DNA from: Phaeotremella fagi
Lineage: Eukaryota; Basidiomycota; Tremellomycetes; Tremellales; Phaeotremellaceae
Assembly (NCBI GenBank): GCA_001599715.1
Contig: BCHU01000002.1
Location: 1,922,001-1,986,000, forward strand
Direction: 5' to 3'
Length of the DNA stretch: 64,000 bases
Position 1 is the first letter of the stretch. Every line of letters begins with the position of its first letter. Made by a program: the position numbers and the translations under genes. This document shows, piece after piece, positions 45,404 to 57,300 of the stretch. Below the pieces are notes generated by a model. The model ran no database searches, was not told where the DNA came from, and was given only the letters and a program-made list of their open reading frames with translations.

Positions 45404-46039
45404 GGTGATATGTACACGATGTATGTATTTTTCCTATCTAATGTACGGTATTCCTATGGTTCACGAATAAAGCGTGCTGTGATATCAATAATGGGTAGTG
45501 TATTTCTCCACCCTCTCATTCAACATCAAGACAATGAGGAAGCGCAGATGGATCCAACGAAGATATTCGTAATGATAGGACTATCGTCATGCACTTAACG
45601 GCCAGACTCCTCTTTGTTCGCAAGGATAAACACAGTATCTTCGTATCATTCTGACGTGGTGGACTGTGGTAGTTGGTGATTGTGGGCATTACAGAAAGAC
45701 AACAATGGGGAAACGTCTCTTTTTCTAAGGATAAACGTGAAAGGACTATTCTACGGGTCTTCTTGCTGATTTCCAAAAAGACTGCAGCGAAAAAGGATCG
45801 ATAAACAGCACATTTCAGGTGCACAGCACTGGTGGCCAGTCACAAATGGGGTGATAGGGAGACCTAACATTCAGGTACTCTTCTCATCGAATTATTATCT
45901 GTACTTTGACGCAATTTGAGATTGCACACTGAACACAAACGTAACATCACTTCATCATCGAACAACTATCAAACTGGACACATCACTAATAACGAACAGA
46001 AACTACAGCTAAATTTGGGGAAGAGAAGATTCCCGCCAC
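45404..46039. other. Convergent intergenic region (USE1 / YKNT-E)
   Basis: About 640 bp. Short ORFs on both strands lack ATG starts or conservation. No family member, repeat or RNA gene is recognised. Confidence 0.45.
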
Positions 46040-46441
46040 CTATTTATCTGAGTTACCGCTTCCTTCTCCCTCCCCCGTGATCTGACTTTCATCCCAAGCT
46101 GAGAGTACACTATAAATAGCGCTGGGACTGACCTCTTGTTCTGTATAACCCTTTAAAATCGCTCTATTTGAGTAGATGAATTGGATTGTATTCGTTTGCG
46201 GATGTTTAACATGATATATTTGAACGGAGGTATATCCACTCATACAAACACCCATGTCACTGACTTGGGATCCTTTAGGGAGGACTATCTCTTTACCAAC
46301 CTCCTTTTCAATGATTAGACTGAGAGGTAGCTCCGGACATTCGGAGCTAGGACTTGGCCAGAATCTTGTTTTTCCCATCCAACCCGCTAATTCTTGTATG
46401 CTTGGGATAGTGAATTTGGTGTTTTTGTAGGATTCTGACAT
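46040..46441 (-). CDS. YKNT-family small protein E (unknown function)
   Basis: 133-residue intronless paralogue in a second cluster 8 kb from the first. It starts MSESYKNTKFTIPSIQELAG, nearly the same opening as copy A (MSEVYKNTNF). It then has W at residue 21, LPLSLIIEKEVGKEIVLPKG (compare copy F LPWSLIIEFADEPGEVVY), YIYH-like strand VQIYHVKHPQTNTIQFIYSN, and ILKGYTEQEVSPSAIYSVLS ending near WDES. The Gly/Ser/Glu tail is disordered. Soluble; function unknown. Confidence 0.66.
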   Translation of the reverse strand: MSESYKNTKFTIPSIQELAGWMGKTRFWPSPSSECPELPLSLIIEKEVGKEIVLPKGSQVSDMGVCMSGYTSVQIYHVKHPQTNTIQFIYSNRAILKGYTEQEVSPSAIYSVLSAWDESQITGEGEGSGNSDK

Positions 46442-46674
46442 CTTACGATTGATTGATTTGTTGATGAGTATCTGTTTGTTGGGGGGAAAAAATGGTTGTT
46501 AAGAAGACAAGAATTGGGACGATAACTTGGACATATATGTTTTGGAGCGAGAAAGGATTGGACTGGTCTTCTGGGGTGAATTTCAAAGAGACATGACACT
46601 GAAAGGATTACATAGTCATTACATATGGAGCTAGAACGAATGAAAAGAAGGATTTAAGTAATGGTTCAATGACG

Positions 46675-47097
46675 TTATAAACTATCTAATTCACCCTCCT
46701 TGTTCACTGTAGCAGAGGTATCTTCAACATGACTCTTATTCCAGTCATCGAGTAGACTTTGAATAAACTCAACATCAACCTCCTCGACTGTAAAAGCCTT
46801 CAGACTTGTAACCTCAAGAAAATTATAGAGACGAATCTTATCGTCGCCCAAGTTGTCACCCATGATATGAATCCCTTGAGCTCGTTTCCAACCTTTCAAA
46901 TACACTTTCTTGACTGTACTACCTATATTATAGACCACTTCACCAGGTTCATCGGCAAACTCAATGATAAGACTCCAAGGTAGAGTAGTTTCTTTCCGCG
47001 ATCTATCTTTCAGGAATCTTTTTGCTTGTTTCACCAGATTAGCAGAGTCTTTTTCACTGGCGGTTAAGAATCCAGTGTTTTTGTATGTTTTTGGCAT
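46675..47097 (-). CDS. YKNT-family small protein F (unknown function)
   Basis: 140-residue intronless paralogue, same strand as copy E and 233 bp upstream of it. Opening MPKTYKNTGFLTASEKDSAN carries the YKNT motif, then a Lys/Arg-rich helix (VKQAKRFLKDRSRKETTLPW), the SLIIEFADEPGEVVYNIGST strand pair (equivalent to the EIVLPKGSQV block), and a C-terminal LEVTSLKAFTVEEVDVEFIQ followed by DDWNKS, equivalent to LKGYTEQEVSPSAI...AWDES of copy E. E and F are each other's closest relatives by eye. Soluble; function unknown. Confidence 0.66.
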   Translation of the reverse strand: MPKTYKNTGFLTASEKDSANLVKQAKRFLKDRSRKETTLPWSLIIEFADEPGEVVYNIGSTVKKVYLKGWKRAQGIHIMGDNLGDDKIRLYNFLEVTSLKAFTVEEVDVEFIQSLLDDWNKSHVEDTSATVNKEGELDSL

Positions 47098-47480
47098 TTT
47101 TCGGAGTATCTGAGTGACTTGGGTGTTATTGTGATTTTTGGGGGAAAGAGAAGGTTTTTGAGTTGTTCTGGAGTTTTTGACTTCATCTTAGTCGTTGTTT
47201 TTGGATCTTGAAAGGACTTCATGATTTGGGTTTAAATAGGTGTCTTAGAAGGCATTCAAATTGAGTTGCGGAGTATAAGCATACTGAGTAATCGTTCAGT
47301 AGAACCAATGATGAAACAGTATAACGCAAACTCCTTCAACTTTTGCCACCTCAACAACGCCACAACGAAATCTTGGAGGTGTTGGAAAGGAATGGTTCAC
47401 CGCCAGCTCTTTGAACTTTGAGCTTCTATCCACTCGTTCTCATTTCAGTATTGACCCCAAATGATACCCAAAGTCACCAG
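47098..47480. other. Divergent intergenic region with an overlapping uORF
   Basis: Promoters of YKNT-F and the METTL14-like gene. A 7-codon reading frame (ATG at about 47460, MIPKVTR) ends in a TGA that overlaps the main ATG at 47481 (ATGA), an arrangement that could modulate translation. Confidence 0.45.
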
Positions 47481-49255
47481 ATGACAACAACCCTCCAGAA
47501 CCATCAGGCATTCTTGAATGATATCCTCCAAAGACAAAAAGAACGAAGAAAAATAATCGATCCAGAATATAGTCCACGAATTCCAAATGAAATTTCACGG
47601 TTTCTTCAATTGAAGGATAACGACGATAAAGAACAGAGTCAAACTAACGTACCATCTAAAAGTAATATCATCAATTATGTAGCTGAAGAGGAGACTGTTA
47701 GAAACGATTATTCGGATTGGTATGGGGTGTCGAGTGAATTTGGTAGTAACCATATCTTAGGTGCAGGAGATGAAGAGATCTGCGAGGAGTGAGTAAAGTC
47801 ATTATCACTATCTACGAAAACAATCTCTAATAATACCCCTTATAATCCTAGATACCCAGCATTGAAAAGATTAATGAATCTGAAAAAAGAACAAATAAAC
47901 CATCTCTCCCATAAACCGATATACCACCATCTCCCGCACCACACACCAGCGAACGTAGCGACCACCCTCTCCCCAAATAAATTCGACGTCATTCTCTTAA
48001 TCCCACCAAAAGAATTATCATGGGACGAAATCTCTTTGATCCCGATTAAACATTTATCAGCTGATCCCGGTTTCGTTTTTCTTTGGTGTGGGAATGGGAA
48101 TTCTATAGGGTTGGAGAGGGGACGTGAATGTTTGGCGAGATGGGGATTCAGACGGGCGGAGGATATCGTCATTGTTAATACTAACAGGATGGATAAAAAT
48201 GGGGTAAAGGAGGGTGGGGAGATGGGTGGATTGTTTTCTGGTCAGAAACTTCATTGTTTGATGGGTATACGGGGGACTGTGAGACGTTCGACGGATTCTC
48301 GATTCGTTCACTGTAACGTAGACACTGATGTGATTTTATGGGATGGAGGTAAGTTCTGTGAATACTATTTATGTAGTACTGATCGAACTTGTCATCTGTC
48401 CCCACAGATCCAAATGACAAAATCCCAAAATACCTCTATACTCTAATTGAGAGTTTCTGTCTTGGAACCCGTAGATTAGAATTATACGGTTCACCCGAAA
48501 CCTCAAGAAAAGGATGGGTAACAACGGGAACTACCTCCATCCCTCCAAACCTATCTGAAGAAATCATCAAATTCGAAACCAACAGTTATCAAAGTTATCT
48601 ACCGGATAAAGAAGATGGGAAATCGATTTTACCGTTTCATAACGAGATTGATAATCTTCGACCTAAATCTCCACAGAGACGGGCGAGTAGATTACCGAAT
48701 ACGACAGGAGGTGGTGGTGGGGGAGGTAGACCGCAGAATCCTGGAACTCCGACTGGTCAGAATTTCAGATCATTCAGACCGGTTCCGAATCGACCATATG
48801 GTAACCAACAACAACGTCAACAACCACAACCGCAACCGCAACAATTGATTCGTATGGGGAATTCAAATCCTCAACAACAACAGAATATACCTTTCAACAA
48901 CCAATATAACAACCACAATCAAATGGGAATGGGAATGGGGATAGGGATGGGGATGGATCCAAATATGATGATGGCGATGATGAACATGAACATGGGTATG
49001 GGTATGAACGTGCCTATGGGGATGGGGATGGGAATGCCTATGGGCATGGGCATGGGAATGGGGATGAATCCATATATGGATCCGAATCTACAGTACCAAT
49101 TCCAACAACAACAGCAACAGCAACAGTATCAAATGATGCAAAATGGGATGTACGACAATAATCAACAACATCAAGGTAGTGGTCCATCTAACCCTGGTCA
49201 AGGGCAAAATCAAGGTCAACCAAATCAATATTGGCAAGGTGGATGGGGACAATGA
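47481..49255 (+). CDS. METTL14/Kar4-like MT-A70 family protein, probably non-catalytic
   Basis: Member of the MT-A70 family, whose METTL3-METTL14 (Ime4-Kar4) pair installs N6-methyladenosine in mRNA. The N-terminal helix QAFLNDILQRQKERRKIIDP is typical of METTL14/Kar4. The Rossmann core has FDVILLIPPKELSWDEISLI where the catalytic partner would have DPPW; the change to IPPK argues for an RNA-binding, non-catalytic partner. Further marks are GFVFLWCGNGNSIGLERGRE, FSGQKLHCLMGIRGTVRRST, DSRFVHCNVDTDVILWDG and TLIESFCLGTRRLELYGSPE. Two introns (about 47789-47852 and 48350-48408). The last 170 residues are low complexity: Gly-rich, Gln/Asn-rich and a Met-Gly repeat. About 555 residues. Confidence 0.85.
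48924..49070 (+). repeat. Met-Gly coding repeat (ATGGGN)n
   Basis: Tandem ATGGGA/ATGGGG/ATGGGT hexamers encode an irregular Met-Gly(-Met-Asn/Pro) repeat in the tail of the METTL14-like protein, flanked by CAACAA-coded Gln/Asn-rich stretches (48805-48910 and 49090-49240). Confidence 0.85.
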
Positions 49256-49480
49256 TTGTAGTATCTGTTTGTGTGGATATGTCGAAGGATTATTGTATTT
49301 TGTTTGGTTACTGCGCAAAAATCTAGATAGGGTTATAGCATGTTGTATCGCCTTGAAGTTGTACTGTATATAAACTACGAGAATGAAATGAAAATCATGT
49401 CAAGATCCCAACGTCAACGATGGTGGTTTCGTTTGATAAGAATGTATATACATCTCAACTTCATCCTACAGCACCACAAC

Positions 49481-52264
49481 TCAAACCACCTCGACACTCC
49501 TAACATCCCCACTCAAAGCCTCAATTCTACGTTTCATGGATTCATCCCTCAAATCCTGAATACTCAATTTATCTTTATATTTCCGTTTCGTTTTCGTTTT
49601 CGTAGTAATTCGTAAAGCCAAGGTAGTGATTGATTGTGATTTTGATGATGATTTTGATCTGGAAAATCGATGATGTGATGAATAAGAAAAAAGAAGGAAT
49701 GGGTTGGGGGTGAAGCAGAAATATAATACATGAGAAAAAAGATGATATTGGACAGATAGATAGACAAGGGAAGTTAAAAAGGGATTCAAATTGGTTTCTT
49801 ATCTTGATGTCGTCAAGTATCTCGACCCCTAACGAAAAAAAGGAGATTGTTCATCAATCTAACTTCTTTGGATTGCCATGAAGAGAAAAAAAAACATTGT
49901 GGGGGTGGAGATGAAGTGATTGATTAGGAAAAAAGAAATAAAACTTACTTGGTGACGACAGCCCATCCTTCTCCAGGTTCGAAATCTCCCGGATCTTCGT
50001 CATCCAATAAAGGAGATTTCGGTGTTTTCCTCGTTGAAGATCGTTTACTGAGTCCAGAGGATGGTGCCGATGGTTCAACTTCCAAACTAGCTCTGTTTGG
50101 TGGGGTCGTATCTTCGACTATTTCTTTTGTTTCGATAGGTTGTGGTAAAACTTTTGAATCGTCAAGGTGAGTAGGGGCGATGGGTGAAGGTGAATCACCT
50201 GGTCCGGGATGTGTGATGATTGGTGTTTCGGTCATGACTTTGGTTACATCTGTTTCAGCGGTGGCTAGCTTTGATGTTGATACCTTTGGCGAAGTTGACG
50301 TGGTAGCTTTTACTGGTGTTTGATGTGGTGTAACATGGATTTCAACTCTTGGTTTCTCCTCATCAGGAACTTCAGGGAAGGATTTGAAGAAAGTTGGATC
50401 TACCGGTGTGGATGCTGTACTTTCTTGCGAAGTTGGGATTGCTGTAAGAGGTTCAGCGGGTGTAGGCGGAGATGGGTCAAGTTCATCCGGATCTGAAGTG
50501 GGTGGGACAGGGAAGTTTGGTGATTCGACAGGTTCAGATGGTTGCTCCAGAACAGGGGTTTTATCATCCTCACTAGACTCGGTCGGTGCTATAATCTCTT
50601 TTGTGTCATGTTTATCGATTGTCGATTCAGGTTCTGCAATTGGGGCGGGCTCGATGTGGACCTGAATTGGTTTATGAGTTTTGATAAACTCATCGATTGG
50701 TTCTGAGATAATAGGTTCTTCAGATTTAGTGACCAACTCGGTCGGTGCAGAGGGAAGATGATTAACCTTGTCCTCAGTCGTTTCTGATTCGTGTTCCTCG
50801 ACCAGGGGTTCCTCCTTGCCTCGAGCTTCAGTCTCAGCCTTGGGTTCGTCTGCACTCTCCGTAATACTGGGGACAGGAGTTGCTTCCTCTACCCGAACAT
50901 CTTCGAGATCTTGTACAGCTTGCGCTGGAGTCTCCGGATCGACAACCTCATCAGGTTTCTCAACTTCAACTAATCTCTCTCCAGCCCTACCACCTTGTTC
51001 CTTTTTCTCCTCTGGTTTGATGACAGTTTCATCAAGGTTTTGAACAAGAGCTGCATTAGCCATGTCACTAATCGGTTGTCCTGTTGTATGAAGCGGTGAA
51101 TGTGATTCAGTTCCGAGATTTCCTTTCTTTAGCGATTCGAGGTCATCATCTTGATTCGAGACTTCATCATTAAGATTGACAATTTCACCTGAACCTTCTT
51201 GAGGCTTGATCGCCTCTGGAGTTCTCTCCTTTTCGACATCTAACCCTTCAAGTCTTTCACCTAGATCACCTAAATCCCTGTCCCCCTCCTCATCACCCAT
51301 GACACTACCTTCTCCTCTTACACTTCCCTCCAGATCTTTTCTGGCGACACGAGGTGTTCCCATAGGTGTACTGACACCACTAACGTCTTCCATCATTTGA
51401 ACTTGTTCACCGTCTCCACCTGAACTAGGATTCCATTGGGACTGAAGAGAAGACGAGATGCTAGGTGCGAAATTTGGTGTGGGGATTGATGAACTGGATG
51501 AACCACGAATCATGTCTGGTGCGGAATTCAATGTGAGATTACCATGTGACAAATCATCTGGTGCAGGACCAGCTATAGGTGTTGAAGGGACTGATAAATC
51601 CGTTGGAGGATCTTCACCAATTTCAGCCATAGTTGATGAAGGGGTCGCATCACCTGGTCCATGACTACCGGGTAGCGTTGAAACTAGTAACTGAGGTGGT
51701 AACTCGTTAGTGATACCAGGTGATGTAGGTGGAGAAGAGACTGTCGAATCAACAGGTGAACCAGACGATTCAGCGTTCCCCGAAATCACAGAAGAATCCT
51801 GTGATCCAGCTGGACTAACTGATCGACCACCAACACTCTCAGTCACACTACCACCACTAACGTTTCTAAAGCTATTACCACTAGGCAACCTATTCCCCCA
51901 AGGCGTAGTTTTATTATCAGAAACCTTTCTCGCACCTTGTGCACCCAAAATTGCAGATGATTTAGGATCCAAAGAAGGGATTCGATTCCCAATCATCCCA
52001 CCACTACCTTTGGTGGTTGTCGACGAACCGATTGGACCTGAATACCCAAAAGGTCGAACTGGTACTAGAGGGGGAGCAGAGGGATTGTTGAATTTCGCTA
52101 TACGATCTTTGAGTGAGCCAGGGAGTGGTTTCGATTTATCTGTTGAAGAACCGATGTGAGGGTTGGGTGAGGAGGAACGGGTTGAGTTGGCTGATTGAGG
52201 TGGGGTTTCGGAGGCGTTTGACCTGGGGCTTGTTAGTGGGGGTTTGGGATTTGAAAACTTACAT
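49481..52264 (-). CDS. Large disordered Pro/Ser/Glu-rich protein with split start codon
   Basis: Unrecognised, about 800 residues, almost wholly disordered. No ATG precedes the open frame in its main exon. Instead a GTAAGT...CAG intron (52223-52262) joins AT (52263-52264) to G at 52222, making the start MSNASETPPQSANSTRSSSP. The first 70 residues contain the best candidate for a conserved element, PGSLKDRIAKFNNPSAPPLV, resembling short motifs in fungal actin-patch/SH3-ligand proteins (weak inference). The rest is acidic with many PEST-like repeats. The main exon reaches DPGDFEPGEGWAVVTK and a stop at 49945, but that stop lies in a GTAAGT donor. Splicing a 290-bp intron (49659-49948) adds a basic exon ending at 49481 (SIQDLRDESMKRRIEALSGD). 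Confidence 0.62.
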
Positions 52265-52688
52265 TTTGATAGATGAATGAAATCAGATGAGATGTGAATT
52301 AAGCGTGGGAGTGATAGACAAGGACGATGAGTACAAAGGACAGAGTTTATGATTTTATCGCACGGATCAAAGGAGTGACGTTGAATGATTCGCAGGTAAA
52401 TGGTAGTATATCGTCTCTAGCTAGATGACAAGACTCCTCTTTCTTCTGTTCTGCTTGGTCTTTCTGTTCTTCTCTACTTTTTTTCCTTGTGGTCTGAATT
52501 GAAATTAGAATTGGAATTGGAATTGAAAGATGAAAGAAGTTAGCTTGGTGAAATGGAGTGAATGGTGATGCCAATAATTACCCAAAGAGGAAATAAATAA
52601 ATCAAGTCGCGTGGTCAACAAGTCACCAAATAACAACAACAACAATTTCAACTTCACATTCACATCCACATCCACATCAACATCCACA
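52265..52688. other. Divergent intergenic region (disordered protein / NNF1)
   Basis: Holds both promoters. It includes repeated ACATCCACATC and TTGGAATTGGAATTG-like strings (about 52500-52690) near the NNF1 leader. No gene is seen. Confidence 0.45.
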
Positions 52689-54106
52689 ATGCCAGTACAA
52701 AGAACACCCCCCCCTCATCTACAGAAGCAGGCTCTATCACAATCGCAATCCCAGCCTACACCATCCAAGCAAACCCAACTACTACCATCAGAACCAGAAC
52801 CGACCTCCCCTTCGGCAATCTTCAAACCAACTCGTCAACCTGTTCGTCGTTCGTTACCCGATGGAACTCTACCTCCTACAGACGTTCACCTCCAACCCGT
52901 CCCAGAGGCTGAAGCAGAAGTAGAAATTCAGCCCATAGCTTCAACATCAACGTCAACGTCGACGTCGATGAACCCAATTCCAATTCCACAAAACGACGTT
53001 GAAATGGATAACGACGAATCCCAAACCGAAGCTGAACTAGTCGTTGACATCGAGGACGAAGAGATGGATGAACCAGAACCAGAAGCAGAACCATCCCCAT
53101 CCCATCCAAATCCAGAAGAAACTGAACCACCCGCCGTCCCAATAACCCCTAAACGACGTCAATCACGTCGACAAACGGTAATAGAAGCTCCTCCACCTAT
53201 CCCCATCGAATTTGAATCTGGATCTGGGTTAAAGGAAGAAACTGATTTCGGTAGACATCATGAAGTCTTGTTACAGGCTTTGGAGGTTGCTGTTAGGAAA
53301 GGCGCTAATAAATGGTCGTGGGTAACATTTTTGGTTCTGAGCAATTGGTCTCTTTTACTGATGAGACGTTGGTTTCTCTAGGGCTTCAGACTTGAAGCAG
53401 TGTTTCCCCATCTTGGCAGCTAGAGAACCAGCGGCGTTAGAAGCTGTCTGGGCTAGATCGGCACAAAGAATCAGAACCGCTATCCTAGTACGTCAATCGT
53501 CTTCTCATCAAGAGTCAGAAACTAATAGAATGTGGCTAGAACGAAGCAACGTCTTTGTTTGATCATTATAAAATGGGACCATCACTTTTACTCCTTAATC
53601 AGACTATCAAAGAAGCCAAAGAATATAGATCAACTTCAACGCAACCAAGATCCGATCGATGGAGGTGAGTCCCTACGCAACCTTTTCTCAAATTCAATTT
53701 GAATTAATCCTTTGGTTAGACCTGATATCACACCGGCTGCTTTGACGGCTGCAACGAATTTACCAGCTTACGACGAAGCTTATGAGAAATTAAGAAAAGA
53801 ATATATTGATGTACGTCTAAAAAATTACAATCCAAATCATAATTAATCACCAAACGATAAGTTACATGAAGATTGCGCTAAACTTTACACATCGATTAAC
53901 ACCAAGAAAACTGAATTGACGAATCTAGAAGAATCAGTTTCGGAAGGTGTAAAAGATTTAGACGAGGTACGTTTGAAGTCAAGATTTCAAGTTGAATACT
54001 AATTAACACTGTGTAGACGATCAAAGTACTTAATGGGTTCCCCACTGAAGGCATGTTATCGTGGACAGAGGAGATGCAAGGTAAATCAGAGGATTTGAGG
54101 GTGTAG
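52689..54106 (+). CDS. NNF1: Kinetochore MIND/Mis12 complex subunit NNF1
   Basis: Subunit of the Mis12 complex linking centromeric chromatin to the KMN network. The first ~170 residues are disordered and Pro/Glu/Ser-rich, with a Ser-Thr repeat and basic patch (KRRQSRRQTV). The conserved C-terminal half reads ALEVAVRKGANKWS, ASDLKQCFPILAAREPAALE, then NEATSLFDHYKMGPSLLLLN, TIKEAKEYRS, LPAYDEAYEKLRKEYID, LHEDCAKLYTSINTKKTELT and DETIKVLNGFPTEG, the helical order seen in Nnf1/PMF1 (DHY...P.L..L; W.P...A; LHEDCA). Six introns; about 360 residues. The ATG at 52689 is the only ATG in this frame before the disordered region. Confidence 0.82.
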
Positions 54107-54327
54107 ATCAGGTTTGGGTTTGGGTTTGAGGATGAGTTTGTGTATCGTAAATAGATATTGAGTTTTGGAAGTTATTTTTTGGGTTATATTACGGTTTGTT
54201 TGATGTATGATGAAACGATTGATAGTTTCGATGAAATGACGATGAAAAGGACAAAAAGGTCGTGAATAGACCATCATATTGTACATCCATTATCGTACAC
54301 AAGATAAATCTTACAAGAACCCAGTAA
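54107..54327. other. Convergent 3' region of NNF1 and the EGF-like gene
   Basis: Short convergent spacer, rich in TTTGGGTTTG strings at about 54110-54135. No gene is seen. Confidence 0.4.
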
Positions 54328-57300
54328 TCATATGAACCCATGTAAAACCCTCTCAACCCTTGGCCTACCAAAATCAATCCCCTCATCACGACTACGATCA
54401 ACATTCAAAACAGGCCACAACTCTCTCAAATCCAATGAATCCACCGAATCACCCGCCCCACCGATCCTAGAAACAGATCTCTCATCCAACAAGACAGACC
54501 TGAAATGGCCCGAAGAAACCAATTTCCTAGGTGGTGGATTTAACCCGTTAATCGTGGTGGGTTGATGAAAAGTAGAATCTGAAGGTGACCCCATAGAGAT
54601 GATTTTAGTTTTGGTACCAGGTAAAAAACCCTTGGTTGTTGGTGATAAACTCGAACTCGTTGTTGGATCATAAGGTGGTGGAGGGAGGAACCAATTTTCA
54701 TTAATGATTGAACGTCTCGACTCGAATTCATCATCCAGCTTTTTCATTTCGTGTCCAACCCTTTCCCTATCCCTATCGTTAACTGATGAAAGCATTTTAC
54801 TTGGCAACAACAATTCTCTAAGTTTCTTATTATTCCCACCCCCACCCCTGTTGTGGTGGAATCTCTGTTGAAACCGATTCATACCAAAGACGTTTTCGAA
54901 TCTTGTCATCATTTTAGTGTTTCTTCTCTCGTCCTCGTTATCATCGTAATGAACTTGGGTATGGTTGTTCTGTCTTTCGATCATTGTCTGTTCGAAATCG
55001 AGGGTATCGTTCCGAGTTTGAAGTCGTTCTTTACGGATGTACCATCGTCCCATTAATCCAATCATCACCACCAAGATTACCAAAAACACTAACGGCCAAA
55101 GATGAACATCTTTAACTGGATCAACCAACTCTGACAAACAAATGCCGAATCCAGGTATATAACCGTTCGAATCGCATTGAATCTCCAAACAAGTTCCCGC
55201 GTTCAAATAAAAACCATCTGAACATGTGGTACATTGATTCACCGTCCCTCCAACACATCCAGCACAAGACGAATCGCAAGATTGACAACTACCAGAAGTT
55301 GAATTGAAGTATGATTTCTGTGGACAGTAATCTAAACATCTTCCGTTGGAGAGGATAGGATATTGTGTGGAACAAGTTAGGATGCCGGTTGATGTGCAGG
55401 TTGCCGCGTCTTTGGGACAGGATTGACAAGTCCCATTGAGGGGAAAGGTGTCTGATGGACAGATTTGTTGGGATTTACCATTGAACGCGAATAATGGTGT
55501 GGGACTTTGGGTACAGTATGTCGAAGATCCTGTACATTTTATGCAACTTGAATCGCACGCTGTAGTTTGTTTAGTAAGACACTTTTTGAACGGAATCGAA
55601 GACTCACCTTGACAGGTCCCGTTTGTGGTTGCACTGCCAGTTGGAAGGTAGAAACCATCAGAACACGACTCAACACAGTCACCGTTTTGCAATAACCAAC
55701 CCTCCTGACAGGATGTGGAGACTACCGCAGAAAAGGAGGAAAGACTTGAGAAATTTGGGATATGACATGAAAGACTTCCAACGGGGCAAGCTGTTGCAAA
55801 GTTTCGTCAGTTCATATCCCAATTATACTTTGGGTGCTCGAGAACTCACCATCACATTCATTCTTTTGATTATCAACCACGAATTGACCGTTCAACCCAC
55901 TCAAGCTGGAATCACAGATCCCAGTTGAGCCGTCATAAGCCAGGCATGATCCTAGTAAGTTCACTCGAGGTGATGAACAGATCAAACAATCGTTGGTATT
56001 AGGACCAAAACAGGTTTGGCATGCGGGTGAACAACTTTGTTTTGTGCATCTTAATCAGTTTTTTTCGATATTGAAAAAGTTGATACTTACCTCGAACATA
56101 CCCCTGTGGAATTATCGAAATACTGTCCAGAAGAACATGTACCTTGTGAGATACAGGTTGCGGGATCTGCTGTTGATAATATTAGACCACCAGTGCAGGA
56201 GGTACATATTGGAGTGTTGGTGGTTCCAGTCTTCAGTTGGCAGGATTTACATCCCAAAGGGCAGACTATGAATTGAAATCAGCTTATGCCCCCTTCACAT
56301 TGCGAGTTTGATTAAGCTGACAACAACTCACCTAAACAATTGTTCGATGAATCCTGGAAAAAGCCTGGTTGGCATGTTGAACATAGCGAGGTTCCGTTAT
56401 TGATCCATCCTGCTGCGCAGGTACAGGTATTGGTGGAGCCACAAGTCCCATGAAGACAATTACAACCTTCAGAGTGTTAGTTGCAATCATAAATCAAACG
56501 AAAAGTAAACTAACCTTGAAGTGAGGTAGAAGCGGTTCCAAGACAACTACCACTTCCTTGATAACCGTCATCGCAAAGTGAACAATTCAATGGACAAGCT
56601 AAACATCTGGTCAACTCTGATCTGGAAAATGACAACATACCAGTACATGACGTCCCAAAATGACCTGGTAAACATTCATCACAACTGACCCCACCCCATC
56701 CAGGTTGACATACACAAGTTGGATTGGATGTATTTGAAGCAGAGCAGATTCCATTTGACGAACAAGGTGTACTACATCCAGCTAATTTGTGTTAGTCTAC
56801 CACAGAAAGATTGGACATACAAGAAGCAACTTTCGTGAACCCATTTACTGAGATAGGTAATTCTGAAGAATCAGGAACTGATCCCCAAAGAACCAAACCA
56901 TTCCCTATAACACCGTAATAACCCGAAGCCAAATATGTGCTTTGCCAAAGATCTTCACCACTGACGGAACCAGAATATTGTTTACTGGTGAAGAAAATTG
57001 GCTGAGGTGGTGGAGTGATAACTAGATAAGTCGATAGATGGGTGATAGTTTGGTTAGTGTTTGATTCGGGTTGGAGGGAGGCTGTGTCTAGTTCTGTTGA
57101 AGTGTAGGTTCCGGGTGTTAGGTAGGTTGAATGGCTTGGATCGAAGGCTAGGACTTTGATGGTATCAGATGGATGATTTGGGTTTTGGACTTACGTGGTG
57201 AAGACGATGTTCCGGTTATACAACCTGATGGTGAACAGAGTTGAGAGGCGAGGACTGTGACTGTCAGCTAGAGTCTACTATGCTATAGCTTACCTAGTCT

